Part shown: positions 9,382 to 16,847 of the stretch, piece by piece
Numbering within the stretch: the stretch's first letter is position 1
Layout of the letters: every line of letters starts with the position of its first letter
DNA from: Cytophagales bacterium UBA2561
Lineage (GTDB): Bacteria > Bacteroidota > Bacteroidia > Cytophagales > Thermoflexibacteraceae
Direction of reading: 5' to 3'
Length of the DNA stretch: 64,000 nucleotides
Assembly: GCA_002340355.1 (NCBI GenBank)
Contig: DDLX01000042.1
Span: forward strand, 17,543-81,542
Program-made: the position numbers and the translations under genes
The notes under the pieces: generated by a model
Database searches by the model: none
The model's input: only the letters and a program-made list of their open reading frames with translations
Told to the model about the DNA's origin: nothing

Positions 9382-10764
9382 TCACACTTTGGAATCCACT
9401 TTTTCCATTTCCCCAATAATTCGCATGGTCTCAATGGATACCGTACAAACCCTTCGCAATAAGTCAATTACGCTTTCTTTGTAGTCGGCAAAACGATAGG
9501 TATTGAACTTTTCAGCAATCGTTTTATCTCGTGGTTTCTTTTCCTTGTATTGGTCTAAAATCCATTCCAACGCCGACCGATTGCCTAATTTGTAGTCCCA
9601 TGCTTCGGTGGGAATATTGGATAAAGTCGTTAATTCATCTAAAAGAATTTCATCGGTTTTTTTGTCTCTTCGGAGCTTTGCTTTGGGAGTCGCTTCGGGA
9701 TTTTTCAAGGGTTTATCCGTTTTTTTCAAAGGATATTTTTTGGCGGTTTCATAGTTCAAATGAAGGTGCATCAATTCTTTTCCCCAGTCAGCCCATTGCC
9801 AAAAATCTTTATAAAAGGGAATACGAGGAAAATCCCGTTTCAAATTCTGCTCATATTTTTGGCGATATTCAGGATTATGAAGCACACCATACACATAATG
9901 GAAAATGTCAATTTTTTCGATTTCCCGTTCTAAACCTTCTTCTAAACCTTCTTCTAAACCTATAAGGTTTTCGAAAACCTTATAGGTTTCCCGAAATTCA
10001 CCCAATGCCCAATCCGTGATATTTTCAAGCCTTTTGCCCTCTTCGTAGCGATAAAATGGGAGGCAATTAAAACCGTCTGTACTTGCAGCGAAATGAAGCT
10101 CCGTAATTACTTTAGCAGAAATCGCTGTAAATGTTGAACGAAAAGCCGTATCACTTAGAATAATTGTTTGATTACTTAAACTTGCTTTTTCTCCAAAAAT
10201 ATCCCTTTGCTTATATTGCATCTCATTCAAATCACGAGCGAAGTACAAATATTTTTTGACAAATGGTCTATAACCCATTTTCACAATATTATCTTTCTCA
10301 AAAATATATTTTTTACCCTTAACCAAATCATTTTTAACAGCTCTTGTCCATTTGATAGAATAATCAATTTTATCATTCACGTCCTTTTTTGAAATTCCTT
10401 TTAAGCGTTCTACCTCATTATTGTACTTTTCAATGAAATGCGTTACTTTTTTTTGAAGATTCTGCTTTTTAAAATCATAGACCCAAGCATCACGGGCTGT
10501 AACGACTCCCAAAGAAAATAATTTAAAAATGGCTTTTTCGTCTTTTGGCTCTTTACTCAGTTTGGTTTTCTTCGAACAAAGTGGGATTAAATCCTCAAAA
10601 TCATTATCGGTTTGATTAATCCAATTTCCATTCTTATCAGGTCGGATAAGTTCGGCATTTTGGATAATTTCAGGCATGGAAGTTTGGCGTATTTGTTCTA
10701 ACTTGGCAGTTTTATTGGGCATATTGGGCGCACGGAAGTAATAAATTTTAGCTTTTTTGGGCAT
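9382..10764 (-). CDS. C-terminal (specificity) part of a split type ISP-like restriction-modification enzyme
   Basis: This 460-aa ORF starts MPKKAKIYYFRAPN, which is where an uninterrupted type ISP/type IIG-like enzyme would continue after the ORF at 11774-13504 ends (VAVLFLIKVKN). The rest matches the target-recognition and C-terminal specificity region of that family: DGFNCLPFYRYEEG, KIDIFHYVYGVLHNPEYRQKYEQ with NLKRDFPRIPFYKDFWQW, and near the end TEAWDYKLGNRSALEWILDQY. It has no catalytic methylase motifs and would be useless alone. It may still act if the two polypeptides associate. An in-frame palindrome plus LEEG tandem repeats (9930-9989) sits in a variable stretch just before DIFHYVYG. 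The ATG may be fortuitous, created by or retained next to the insertion. Confidence 0.75.
   Translation of the reverse strand: MPKKAKIYYFRAPNMPNKTAKLEQIRQTSMPEIIQNAELIRPDKNGNWINQTDNDFEDLIPLCSKKTKLSKEPKDEKAIFKLFSLGVVTARDAWVYDFKKQNLQKKVTHFIEKYNNEVERLKGISKKDVNDKIDYSIKWTRAVKNDLVKGKKYIFEKDNIVKMGYRPFVKKYLYFARDLNEMQYKQRDIFGEKASLSNQTIILSDTAFRSTFTAISAKVITELHFAASTDGFNCLPFYRYEEGKRLENITDWALGEFRETYKVFENLIGLEEGLEEGLEREIEKIDIFHYVYGVLHNPEYRQKYEQNLKRDFPRIPFYKDFWQWADWGKELMHLHLNYETAKKYPLKKTDKPLKNPEATPKAKLRRDKKTDEILLDELTTLSNIPTEAWDYKLGNRSALEWILDQYKEKKPRDKTIAEKFNTYRFADYKESVIDLLRRVCTVSIETMRIIGEMEKVDSKV
9930..9989. repeat. In-frame palindrome plus 12-bp tandem repeat inside the type ISP gene
   Basis: Positions 9956-9989 form a perfect 34-bp palindrome whose half-site is AAACCTATAAGGTTTTC. 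Directly beside it, the unit CTAAACCTTCTT is repeated about 2.6 times (9930-9960), encoding LEEG repeats in the reverse frame. The reading frame is kept. An imperfect copy of the same palindrome lies behind thiC at 60493-60525. Confidence 0.85.
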
Positions 10765-10853
10765 TTTTTTAGTTTGGTTATCAATCTTAAAAAGAATTTA
10801 AAAATATAAACAGGAATAAGAAAAACTTTTGTGTACTTTTACGTTCAATAAAG

Positions 10854-10932
10854 AAAGCCTTTGAGAGTTCCGAAGTCCTACGTGATACGTGGGGGGTAGT
10901 TGTAGGAGCTAACGGGGGCTTTTTTATTTTTT
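10854..10932. ncRNA. Candidate structured RNA next to a DUF3800 gene
   Basis: On the plus strand an outer stem pairs AAAGCC (10854-10859) with GGCTTT (10917-10922) and runs into a U-rich tail (to 10932). Inside, TCCTAC (10876-10881) pairs with GTAGGA (10902-10907), and a small ACGT-GAT-ACGT hairpin and a run of six G lie between. The minus-strand transcript could form the mirror structure and end in GGCTTTCTTT, so the strand is unresolved. Structured RNA motifs adjacent to DUF3800 genes (the DUF3800-I to -XI motifs) have been described from comparative genomics. Which of them, if any, this is, I cannot tell. Confidence 0.5.
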
Positions 10933-10940
10933 GAGCCTGA

Positions 10941-11768
10941 TTATTCAAGGCTACTTTCATCTACTTTTTCCCACTGATATGGCAAAAATCGCCAGTGCCT
11001 GTATGGGTGTTCCCAAAGGTTTGCTACGTTTCCTTCTGTGCCTGTAGTAATTCCAATATTAAAATTAGGATATACCTCCTTTATTTTTTGAAGTATGTGT
11101 TTATAGACTTTTTCTTTAGCAAGGGTTCTTTTGCCTCTGTTTTTGGCATTCGGTGGCTTTTGGAGGTGCATTTTATTGAGCCGAAATGCCATTGCCCCCA
11201 AAACTACATCCAGACATTGGAGCAAAATATGTTGTTTGGAATCTACTTCTGATATCGCATCCAACTCAATACGGATATTGGCTTTTTGGAAATCAGGGAT
11301 ACGTTGTAGGGAAAAAACATGATTCTTAAATAATTCGTTTTTTTGTTGAGTATCAGGGATTTCATCAAAGAAAAATTCAATGAAGTTTGGTGTTTTAGGG
11401 TTGAGATATTTGAGTCCAAAAGCGTGTTTTACAAACTGATAGTACAATAGATGATAGGCGTGTGCTTTTTGGTATTCACTTAGATTTACTTGTTTAAATG
11501 CATTTTGCGTAAACATAATTCGTACTTTAGCTTCATTTGCTTGAATATATTGAAAGAATAAGGTCATGATTTCGAGATAGCCTTCCAGTTGATAGGCATT
11601 TATTTTTGTCCATTTTAGTTCTGTTCCTAAATTCAAGGCTTGAGCCTGTTCGGTAAGTGCTTTCCTAATTCGTTCATATTGTGAGCTTTCTACCAATACC
11701 CCGCCATAAAAATCTGAGAAATAACTTCCTTTTTTTACGGATTCATCTAACCAGATGTAATATCTCAT
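10941..11768 (-). CDS. DUF3800 domain protein
   Basis: This 275-aa cytoplasmic protein has the hallmarks of DUF3800: the N-terminal strand YYIWLDES (Asp8-Glu9-Ser10), TELKWTK around residue 50, a second acidic strand FFFDE (Asp135-Glu136), and the helix LQCLDVVLGA with Asp187. The arrangement of acidic residues on strands resembles an RNase H-like fold, and a nuclease activity is inferred, not shown. It sits between the two halves of a restriction-modification gene, 5 nt after the stop of the upstream half and in the same direction. It is followed by a candidate structured RNA. DUF3800 genes are often accessory and linked to conserved non-coding RNAs. The function remains unknown. Confidence 0.8.
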   Translation of the reverse strand: MRYYIWLDESVKKGSYFSDFYGGVLVESSQYERIRKALTEQAQALNLGTELKWTKINAYQLEGYLEIMTLFFQYIQANEAKVRIMFTQNAFKQVNLSEYQKAHAYHLLYYQFVKHAFGLKYLNPKTPNFIEFFFDEIPDTQQKNELFKNHVFSLQRIPDFQKANIRIELDAISEVDSKQHILLQCLDVVLGAMAFRLNKMHLQKPPNAKNRGKRTLAKEKVYKHILQKIKEVYPNFNIGITTGTEGNVANLWEHPYRHWRFLPYQWEKVDESSLE

Positions 11769-11773
11769 TCTGC

Positions 11774-13504
11774 CTAATTTTTGACTTTTATTAAAAATAA
11801 CACCGCCACACCTATCTGGATACCAAAAACATTATCAGAGGCATCAGTACCAGTACTTCGAAGGTCACCTCCCAAATCATAAATATAACAAAAATCAAAT
11901 TCTTTTTCGACCATTTTACGAAATCCATCATCTTGACGCTTGTCAATAAAACTCCGATTACAAATAAAAGCAATAATACCATTTTGGTCAAGGCGGTCAG
12001 ATGCCCAACGGATGAAACGCTTGTACATATCGTACTGCTTGGTTTTTTGGGCAGAACTGGCTTTGATATAAGTATCCTTGATTCGTTTGTCAATGTCGGG
12101 ATAAGGACGGTTTTTATTGTTATCATTTTCATTCATCTGGTTGGCATTGTAGGGCGGATTTCCCATGATAACCGAAATTTTCAGCTCATTTTGGCGTTTA
12201 ATCCGTTCGACATTTTCCAAAGACATTGCACCAAACATATCACCTTGTTTACCAGCATATTGCAAGGCTTGGGTATTGTCTAAGGTATCCACAAAACACA
12301 GATTTTCAAACTCCTCATAGCTATTCATTTTTTGCTGGTAAACTGCCTCAATATTCAAATTTGCCACGTAATACGGCAACAAAGCCATTTCGTTTGCGTG
12401 AATCTCATTTTTGTATTTGTATTCGAGTTGGTGCGGTGGAATGTGTTCGATTAATTCGGTAATATAAGTTCCCGTTCCCGTACAAGGGTCTAAAATCTGT
12501 ACACCTTTGTCGCCTAATGTTTTTGAAAAATGTTTATCCAATAAGTAATCCGTGCCTTCCAACATAAACTTCACAATCTCGTTAGGCGTATAAACAATGC
12601 CTAAACGGTCTGCTCCTTTGGGATTGTAGGCTTGGTAGAAATTCTCATAAACTACTTTGAGGAATTTTTGCTTTTCGGCATGGCTCACCATCTCGTTCGC
12701 CCGTGCTTTGATGGTGTTGTAATACGGTCGTACTGAGGTTAATAGGTCTTGTTTGGTCTTGCCTTTGAAAAAGGTTCTTTCGAGTTCGTAAAGGGTTTCG
12801 GCAATGTTATTTTCACGATGAAAGTCAGCATTATCGAAGATGGAAATGAAGATTTCTTCGGTCAAAATATGCTGAATCAACATTTCCCGAACATCGGCTA
12901 ACCCCAGATTGGGATTGATAGAATCCTTGACTAATTGCAGAAATTTTGAACGTTGTTTTTTGTACTTTGGATTTTGTACAGCTTCTTTTTCAATTATTTG
13001 CCGAAGGGCATCCAAAATATTGGGTAAATCCGTTCCAAAATTCGCAATGGCTTTATTGAATTCTTGAACTTCGGGACGTTCGTAGGAGATGAATTGGTTT
13101 AAAATGTGAAGCAAGGCATCGGAGTCTTGCATTTTAATCTCCGTTTTTTTCTCATCTTGGACGAGAACGGCATTAACGGTATCTTCGAACAGGATATTAC
13201 TTTTGGGATATCCTTTCTTAAATTTCTTCTCAATTTCTTGGTACAGGTCGTCTTTGGAATCCTTGCTTTCCCAATAGCCATAATCCAACTGCAGGATATT
13301 TCGCAAAATGCCGTCTGGGGTAACGGTGGTCTGGAAAGGGGTTTTGAGGGAGACTTCAGTAACCAGCTCTAAATTTTTGGGTCGGGCTAAACCATTGACC
13401 AAATTGTAAAAGGCATTTCGAACAGTAGTTTCATTCTGAGACCCGCTAAATTGTTTGGCACGATGTAAGTCGCCATAATAGCGATTGATGAGAATTTTGG
13501 ACAT
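11774..13504 (-). CDS. N-terminal (nuclease plus N6-adenine methylase) part of a split type ISP-like restriction-modification enzyme
   Basis: This 576-aa ORF has a PD-(D/E)XK-like nuclease signature near the N-terminus (TPDG with Asp64, then WESKD with Glu79 and Lys81). A helical linker follows, then an N6-adenine methylase core with motif I DPCTGTGT (339-346) and motif IV NPPY (449-452). It lacks the SF2 helicase of full LlaGI-type ISP enzymes, so the parent was a shorter single-chain enzyme of about 1000 aa. The ORF ends at VAVLFLIKVKN, inside the methylase domain's last strand, and the missing remainder is encoded at 9382-10764 beyond a DUF3800 gene. As it stands the specificity domain is detached, so the system is probably inactive or works as two chains. 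Three tRNA genes lie just upstream, a usual landing site for such islands. Confidence 0.8.
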   Translation of the reverse strand: MSKILINRYYGDLHRAKQFSGSQNETTVRNAFYNLVNGLARPKNLELVTEVSLKTPFQTTVTPDGILRNILQLDYGYWESKDSKDDLYQEIEKKFKKGYPKSNILFEDTVNAVLVQDEKKTEIKMQDSDALLHILNQFISYERPEVQEFNKAIANFGTDLPNILDALRQIIEKEAVQNPKYKKQRSKFLQLVKDSINPNLGLADVREMLIQHILTEEIFISIFDNADFHRENNIAETLYELERTFFKGKTKQDLLTSVRPYYNTIKARANEMVSHAEKQKFLKVVYENFYQAYNPKGADRLGIVYTPNEIVKFMLEGTDYLLDKHFSKTLGDKGVQILDPCTGTGTYITELIEHIPPHQLEYKYKNEIHANEMALLPYYVANLNIEAVYQQKMNSYEEFENLCFVDTLDNTQALQYAGKQGDMFGAMSLENVERIKRQNELKISVIMGNPPYNANQMNENDNNKNRPYPDIDKRIKDTYIKASSAQKTKQYDMYKRFIRWASDRLDQNGIIAFICNRSFIDKRQDDGFRKMVEKEFDFCYIYDLGGDLRSTGTDASDNVFGIQIGVAVLFLIKVKN

Positions 13505-13530
13505 CTTTCAGGAATTCTTTCAAGGATAGT

Positions 13531-13544
13531 TATATAGCTATATA
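13531..13544. promoter_or_regulatory. Palindrome upstream of the restriction-modification gene
   Basis: TATATAGCTATATA is a perfect 14-bp palindrome about 27 nt before the start codon at 13504. It could be an operator or simply AT-rich promoter DNA. No controller gene was seen. Confidence 0.25.
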
Positions 13545-13662
13545 TTTCCAAAGCAAGATACAAAACATAAAGTAAAATAAAAGAAGTGAAATTATTGAGG
13601 TGTGTTTGGAGAGAATTGGAAATGAATTTTTGTAACTTGTTAGGACTTTGTCTTAGAATTAA

Positions 13663-13746
13663 TGCTCACGAGAAGATTCGAACTTCCACGGGCTTGCGCC
13701 CACCACCCCCTCAAGATGGCGTGTCTACCAGTTCCACCACGTGAGC
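13663..13746 (-). tRNA. tRNA-Leu (GAG)
   Basis: This is an 84-nt class II tRNA on the reverse strand. The acceptor stem GCTCACG pairs with CGTGAGC. The D-arm is TGGTGGAACTGGTAGACA, the anticodon stem CCATC/GGTGG encloses loop TTGAGGG (anticodon GAG), and the T-loop is TTCGAAT. The long variable arm fits leucine. CCA is not encoded. Confidence 0.93.
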
Positions 13747-13766
13747 AAAACTTATTACTTATAGAG

Positions 13767-13839
13767 TGATCCCGCTGGGGCTCGAACCCAGGACCCTCTC
13801 CTTAAAAGGGAGATGCTCTACCAACTGAGCTACGGAATC
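13767..13839 (-). tRNA. tRNA-Lys (TTT)
   Basis: This is a 73-nt tRNA. The acceptor GATTCCG pairs with CGGGATC, the anticodon arm TCTCC-CTTTTAA-GGAGA carries TTT, and the T-loop is TTCGAGC. CCA is not encoded. It is 20 nt upstream of the tRNA-Leu gene in the same orientation. Confidence 0.95.
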
Positions 13840-13895
13840 TTTACCACAAAAAAATTTGAAGTATAAAGGCTTTGTACAAAAATTACTTAGCTTTG

Positions 13896-13968
13896 TGATC
13901 CCGCTGGGGTTCGAACCCAGGACCCTCTCCTTAAAAGGGAGATGCTCTACCAGCTGAGCTACGGAATC
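13896..13968 (-). tRNA. tRNA-Lys (TTT), second copy
   Basis: It is nearly identical to the copy at 13767-13839. Differences include one D-loop base and the T-loop (TTCGAAC versus TTCGAGC). The Lys-Lys-Leu series is probably one transcript. Confidence 0.95.
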
Positions 13969-14069
13969 AAGAAACTGTTAAAAAAACAATCAAAAAAGCT
14001 TTATTTTGCTTGCTTTAATTAGGGCGTTTCCCGTAATTGCGATGCAAAGGTAAAAGGCTTATTTAGAAT

Positions 14070-14813
14070 ATGCAAAGAAAATCATTTTTTTTTCCGATAT
14101 TTTTTTTTCTTTTTTTGAGTATTCAACAGAATATACTTGTTGCTCAAGAAGTTATAGCAAAACTTCAAAAAGCGGATTCATTGTATCTTCAACGAAAATA
14201 TCCCAAGGCAGAAGAAATTTATCGTCAGGTGTTGTTTGATGAACAACAATATACCCCTGCCATGCTCTTGAAAATGGCTCAACTTAATGAGTTGAAACAA
14301 AAACCAAACTTCATTGAAACGCTGTATGCTTTGAACTTGTATTATTTTCAATTGCCTGATACTCGGATTTTGGAAAAGATTCAAGCAATTGCCGAAGAGA
14401 AACATTTCAAAGGGTACGAAATTTCAGACTTGGAATATGTCGCATCCTTCTATAATCAATACAAAATGATCTTAATTCTAATAAGTTTGTTGGTCTTGAG
14501 TGGAGGGGTGTTTTATCTGTACTATCGCAAAAAGCAAGGCAAACGTCCTTTATTTCGGGCTATGGTTTTGACGTTAATCATGGCACTCTTTTTTTGGATT
14601 CATAATTACGGATTAACTTATCAAAAAGGAATTTTATATCAGAAAGCACTCCTGATGAATGCGCCCTCGGCGGGAGCGACTTGTTTAGGGGTCATTTCAA
14701 AAGGAGATTGTTTCCAAATTATTGATAAGCAAGATGTTTGGTATAAGGTGCGCTCTAAAGAAGAGAACTTAGAAGGCTATATTCGAGCAGGTAATTTTTT
14801 AGTTATTCAGTAA
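14070..14813 (+). CDS. Exported TPR membrane protein with C-terminal SH3-like domain
   Basis: This 247-aa protein starts with a signal peptide or anchor (FFFPIFFFLFLSIQQNILVAQ). A TPR-like helical part (LQKADSLYLQRKYPKAEEIYRQVL, about residues 30-60) and two transmembrane helices (about 131-150 and 165-182) follow. The end is a bacterial SH3-like domain (GVISKGDCFQIIDKQDVWYKVR, then EGYIRAGNFLVIQ). The same TPR-TM-SH3 layout is seen at the end of Bacteroidota BatE-like proteins, but no bat genes are adjacent. It is divergent from the tRNA cluster. The stop codon overlaps the first base of a MITE family A element at 14813-14900, so the element supplies the 3' untranslated sequence. Confidence 0.65.
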   Translation: MQRKSFFFPIFFFLFLSIQQNILVAQEVIAKLQKADSLYLQRKYPKAEEIYRQVLFDEQQYTPAMLLKMAQLNELKQKPNFIETLYALNLYYFQLPDTRILEKIQAIAEEKHFKGYEISDLEYVASFYNQYKMILILISLLVLSGGVFYLYYRKKQGKRPLFRAMVLTLIMALFFWIHNYGLTYQKGILYQKALLMNAPSAGATCLGVISKGDCFQIIDKQDVWYKVRSKEENLEGYIRAGNFLVIQ

Positions 14814-14900
14814 GAGATTGTTTAAATTTCAATAAAATACGTTCGTGAGTACACAAAAAACAGCAGAAAATGATATTTCAAAAATTTTTAAACAACCTCT
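14813..14900. repeat. MITE-like element, family A (88 bp)
   Basis: The left end is AGAGATTGTTTAAATTT and the right end is CAAAAATTTTTAAACAACC followed by TCT, an imperfect inverted repeat. The same right end terminates the 178-bp copy at 26226-26403, and it appears inverted at 16146-16167. Confidence 0.65.
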
Positions 14901-14987
14901 AATATTGTATATTTATGATTGTTAAAATACGATAACATACCTTTTGAAAGACATACATCAGAACCTATCTTGTGGTTCTCAATACTC

Positions 14988-15953
14988 TTATTTATCTGTC
15001 ATTTCAATTACCCAAATTCCACGTAATTCGTTTGACTTATATCCTACAGCTTTATCTTCAGGGTACAATTGTTTTATTTTAGAATACACCTTCGGAGTAA
15101 TATCTTGTTTTGGGTTTCCATGACATTGCAAACACATTTTGTTTGAAATGATTGGATAATAAGCTATGTATCCACGGTCTGTTTTGATAAGTTTGGGTTT
15201 TATTTGTTGGCTTTCCGCTAAAGTATTCTTTACCTTATTTATATACTCAATTTCCGAACTATTGGCTTGGTTTAGTGGATTTCTATTTTTGTCCGACACC
15301 CTTTTAATTTTTGCATTTAATATAGCTGCCATACTATCGGTTAATGAAATAGCTTTGGTAGAACAAAAAGATAATGCTCCTTCTGTTCCTTTTGTATTTA
15401 TGGCTTGTTTTAAGTTACTACCAAGCGTACTTTTGGTTCGCATCGCTATTTGTTTCCCTAATTCTATTGGAGTGATTTCTACATTGGCACTTTGAGTGTA
15501 CCTTGCCTTTTCTTCTTGATAATGCTTTTCAAACCAATCTGGTTTTTCAAGTTCCGAATTATATATGTAAAGAGCCATTTTTTCAATATCAGCTTTGCTC
15601 AAATTCATTTTTGGCATAACCCCAAAACGTTTCAAAGCATTAGGCATCTTTGAATTTTCTTCTGAAGGGTTGTTTAAAAACGTAGTAAAATCTTTTTTAA
15701 ACTGTTCAAATGCAGTATTTTCAGAAATGTAATGTTTTTTGATAGCTATCATAGGTGGTGCAATTCTGTTATCAATAGATGCATTTGGACTATGACAAGA
15801 AAAGCAAGTATTTTGGAGTAAATTAAAACCCTCTGACATTTTGTGAGAGTCAAGTTCAGTACTTTCCGTTTTTGAAACACTCTGCTTTTTACCTGTTTCA
15901 CTACAAGAAGTGATAATTGGTATCACCACTAAAATCCATAAAAATTTTCTCAT
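14988..15953 (-). CDS. Di-haem c-type cytochrome lipoprotein with DUF3365 (Tll0287-like) domain
   Basis: This 321-aa protein is secreted and lipid-anchored: the signal peptide ends in the lipobox IITSC, with Cys17 as the modified residue. An N-terminal cytochrome c domain carries CFSCH (Cys50, Cys53, His54) and a plausible distal Met ligand in VMPKMNLS. The C-terminal half fits the DUF3365/Tll0287-like domain, with a second haem motif CLQCH (274-278) shortly after GYIAYYPIIS. That domain is commonly found in haem-based redox sensors and cytochromes. A periplasm- or outer-membrane-facing electron carrier is inferred. No haem-lyase or oxidase genes are adjacent. Confidence 0.8.
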   Translation of the reverse strand: MRKFLWILVVIPIITSCSETGKKQSVSKTESTELDSHKMSEGFNLLQNTCFSCHSPNASIDNRIAPPMIAIKKHYISENTAFEQFKKDFTTFLNNPSEENSKMPNALKRFGVMPKMNLSKADIEKMALYIYNSELEKPDWFEKHYQEEKARYTQSANVEITPIELGKQIAMRTKSTLGSNLKQAINTKGTEGALSFCSTKAISLTDSMAAILNAKIKRVSDKNRNPLNQANSSEIEYINKVKNTLAESQQIKPKLIKTDRGYIAYYPIISNKMCLQCHGNPKQDITPKVYSKIKQLYPEDKAVGYKSNELRGIWVIEMTDK

Positions 15954-16145
15954 TATACTTTGTTGATTTAGGTTATAACTTCCATATTAATTTTTTTTCA
16001 TTGAAAATCAAGGAGTTGATTTTGTTATTCTTTTTGCTAAAACACTAACAAAAGTGAATTCAAGATACAAGTTCCTTATTCAAGTCAGGAGTACCAAAAG
16101 TAATCAAAAGCCATAATCTAATATGTCAGCCTCCTGTCAAACCTA

Positions 16146-16167
16146 AGAGGTTGCTTAAAAATTTTTG
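16146..16167. repeat. Solo terminus of MITE family A
   Basis: These 22 bp match the reverse complement of the right end of the family A copies at all but one base (C for T at the ninth position). There is no partner end within the gene-free stretch to the left. The element abuts the cytosine methylase fragment and probably marks a deletion endpoint. Confidence 0.6.
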
Positions 16168-16169
16168 GA

Positions 16170-16433
16170 GAATGGTCTTATGCTTTGAGAGCTGGAGGAA
16201 GTTATAATTATTTGGTTGTGAATGGGATACGAAGATTAACAGGGCGTGAAATGTTGCGCTTACAGGGTTTTCCAGAGGATTTTGTGATTAATATTCCTTA
16301 TTCCCAAATCCGAAAAGTAGCAGGTAATTCGGTAACTGTTCCAGTAATTGAATTTATCGCAGAACAAATGTTAAAAGCCATGAAGGAGAAGGGTAAAATT
16401 AAAACAGTAGGAGTACAATTATCATTAGTTTAA
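16170..16433 (+). pseudogene. C-terminal fragment of a DNA (cytosine-5) methyltransferase
   Basis: The frame contains the C-terminal motifs of C5 methylases: LRAGGSYNYLVVNGIRRLT-GREMLRLQGFPEDF (motif IX region), then QIRKVAGNSVTVPVIEFIAEQM (motif X, split here by the hyphen only for length). Everything before this, including the SAM-binding motif I and the catalytic PCQ loop, is missing. The frame runs unbroken leftwards into the 22-bp MITE end at 16146-16167. No good start codon exists, only a TTG at 16185. It is a remnant of a restriction-modification system whose endonuclease remnant follows after a few bases. Confidence 0.8.
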
Positions 16434-16443
16434 ATGATTGAAA

Positions 16444-16626
16444 ATGAAGATAGAAGAAGCAAAAAAATCGCTGGATAAAGTTATCAGAAAAGCAAGGGTT
16501 CATTTATACAAACCTATCCAAATTGCTGAAATTGAGTTAGAATTTCCTGCAACTAAAGGTAAAGAGTTTAAAACTTTTTTTGAGGGAAGAAACTATCACA
16601 AAGTCAAAGATGAATTTTGGAAGTAA
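16444..16626 (+). pseudogene. Deleted HaeII-like restriction endonuclease remnant
   Basis: This short frame of about 60 codons starts MKIEEAKKSLDKVIRKARVH and continues LYKPIQIAEI, closely resembling the N-terminus of HaeII-family endonucleases, which are usually some 350 aa. The remaining residues (EFPATKGKEFKTFFEGRNYH, then KVKDEFWK and stop) look like the natural C-terminus of the same family, so an in-frame internal deletion of most of the gene is likely. This match is from memory of the family and is not a search result. It lies 10 bp after the cytosine methylase fragment, the expected partner. Confidence 0.5.
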
Positions 16627-16792
16627 GCACTTTGACGATTTCTTTTGTAAGATATTTTTTTGATATTGCTTATTGCCATTATATATATTAACACAAAACA
16701 GCTTCTAAAATATTCCAGTCGCCATCTTTTTCAGTCATCTTGGTTTTTATATTTTACTCGGTTGTTCGGGTGACAAGCAAATTCGTATCGAA

Positions 16793-16810
16793 CAGGGGAT
16801 AAATCCCCTG
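16793..16810. terminator. GC-rich hairpin between convergent units
   Basis: CAGGGGAT and its complement are separated by AA, lying between the endonuclease remnant and the 3' end of metY. There is no U-tract on either side, so it may be a REP-like hairpin rather than a true intrinsic terminator. Confidence 0.3.
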
Positions 16811-16847
16811 CTACTCACAAACTTATAGTAATATAGTAATCAAGGAG

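Larger units (their letters stand above)
10765..11773 (-). mobile_element. Putative DUF3800-RNA insertion in the restriction-modification gene
   Basis: The segment between the two halves of the type ISP-like gene carries one DUF3800 gene (10941-11768) and about 176 bp of downstream non-coding DNA with a strong structured core. The upstream half stops with KVKN-TAG, and the downstream half resumes at KKAKIYYF with little or no apparent loss. I saw no obvious terminal inverted repeats or target-site duplication. Exact borders cannot be fixed without an uninterrupted homologue. Mobility is inferred from position only. Confidence 0.5.

Noticed and set aside
9382..10764. Independent gene with its own start
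   Set aside because: The sequence continues the methylase gene at 11774-13504. It is better explained as the detached half than as a separate protein family.
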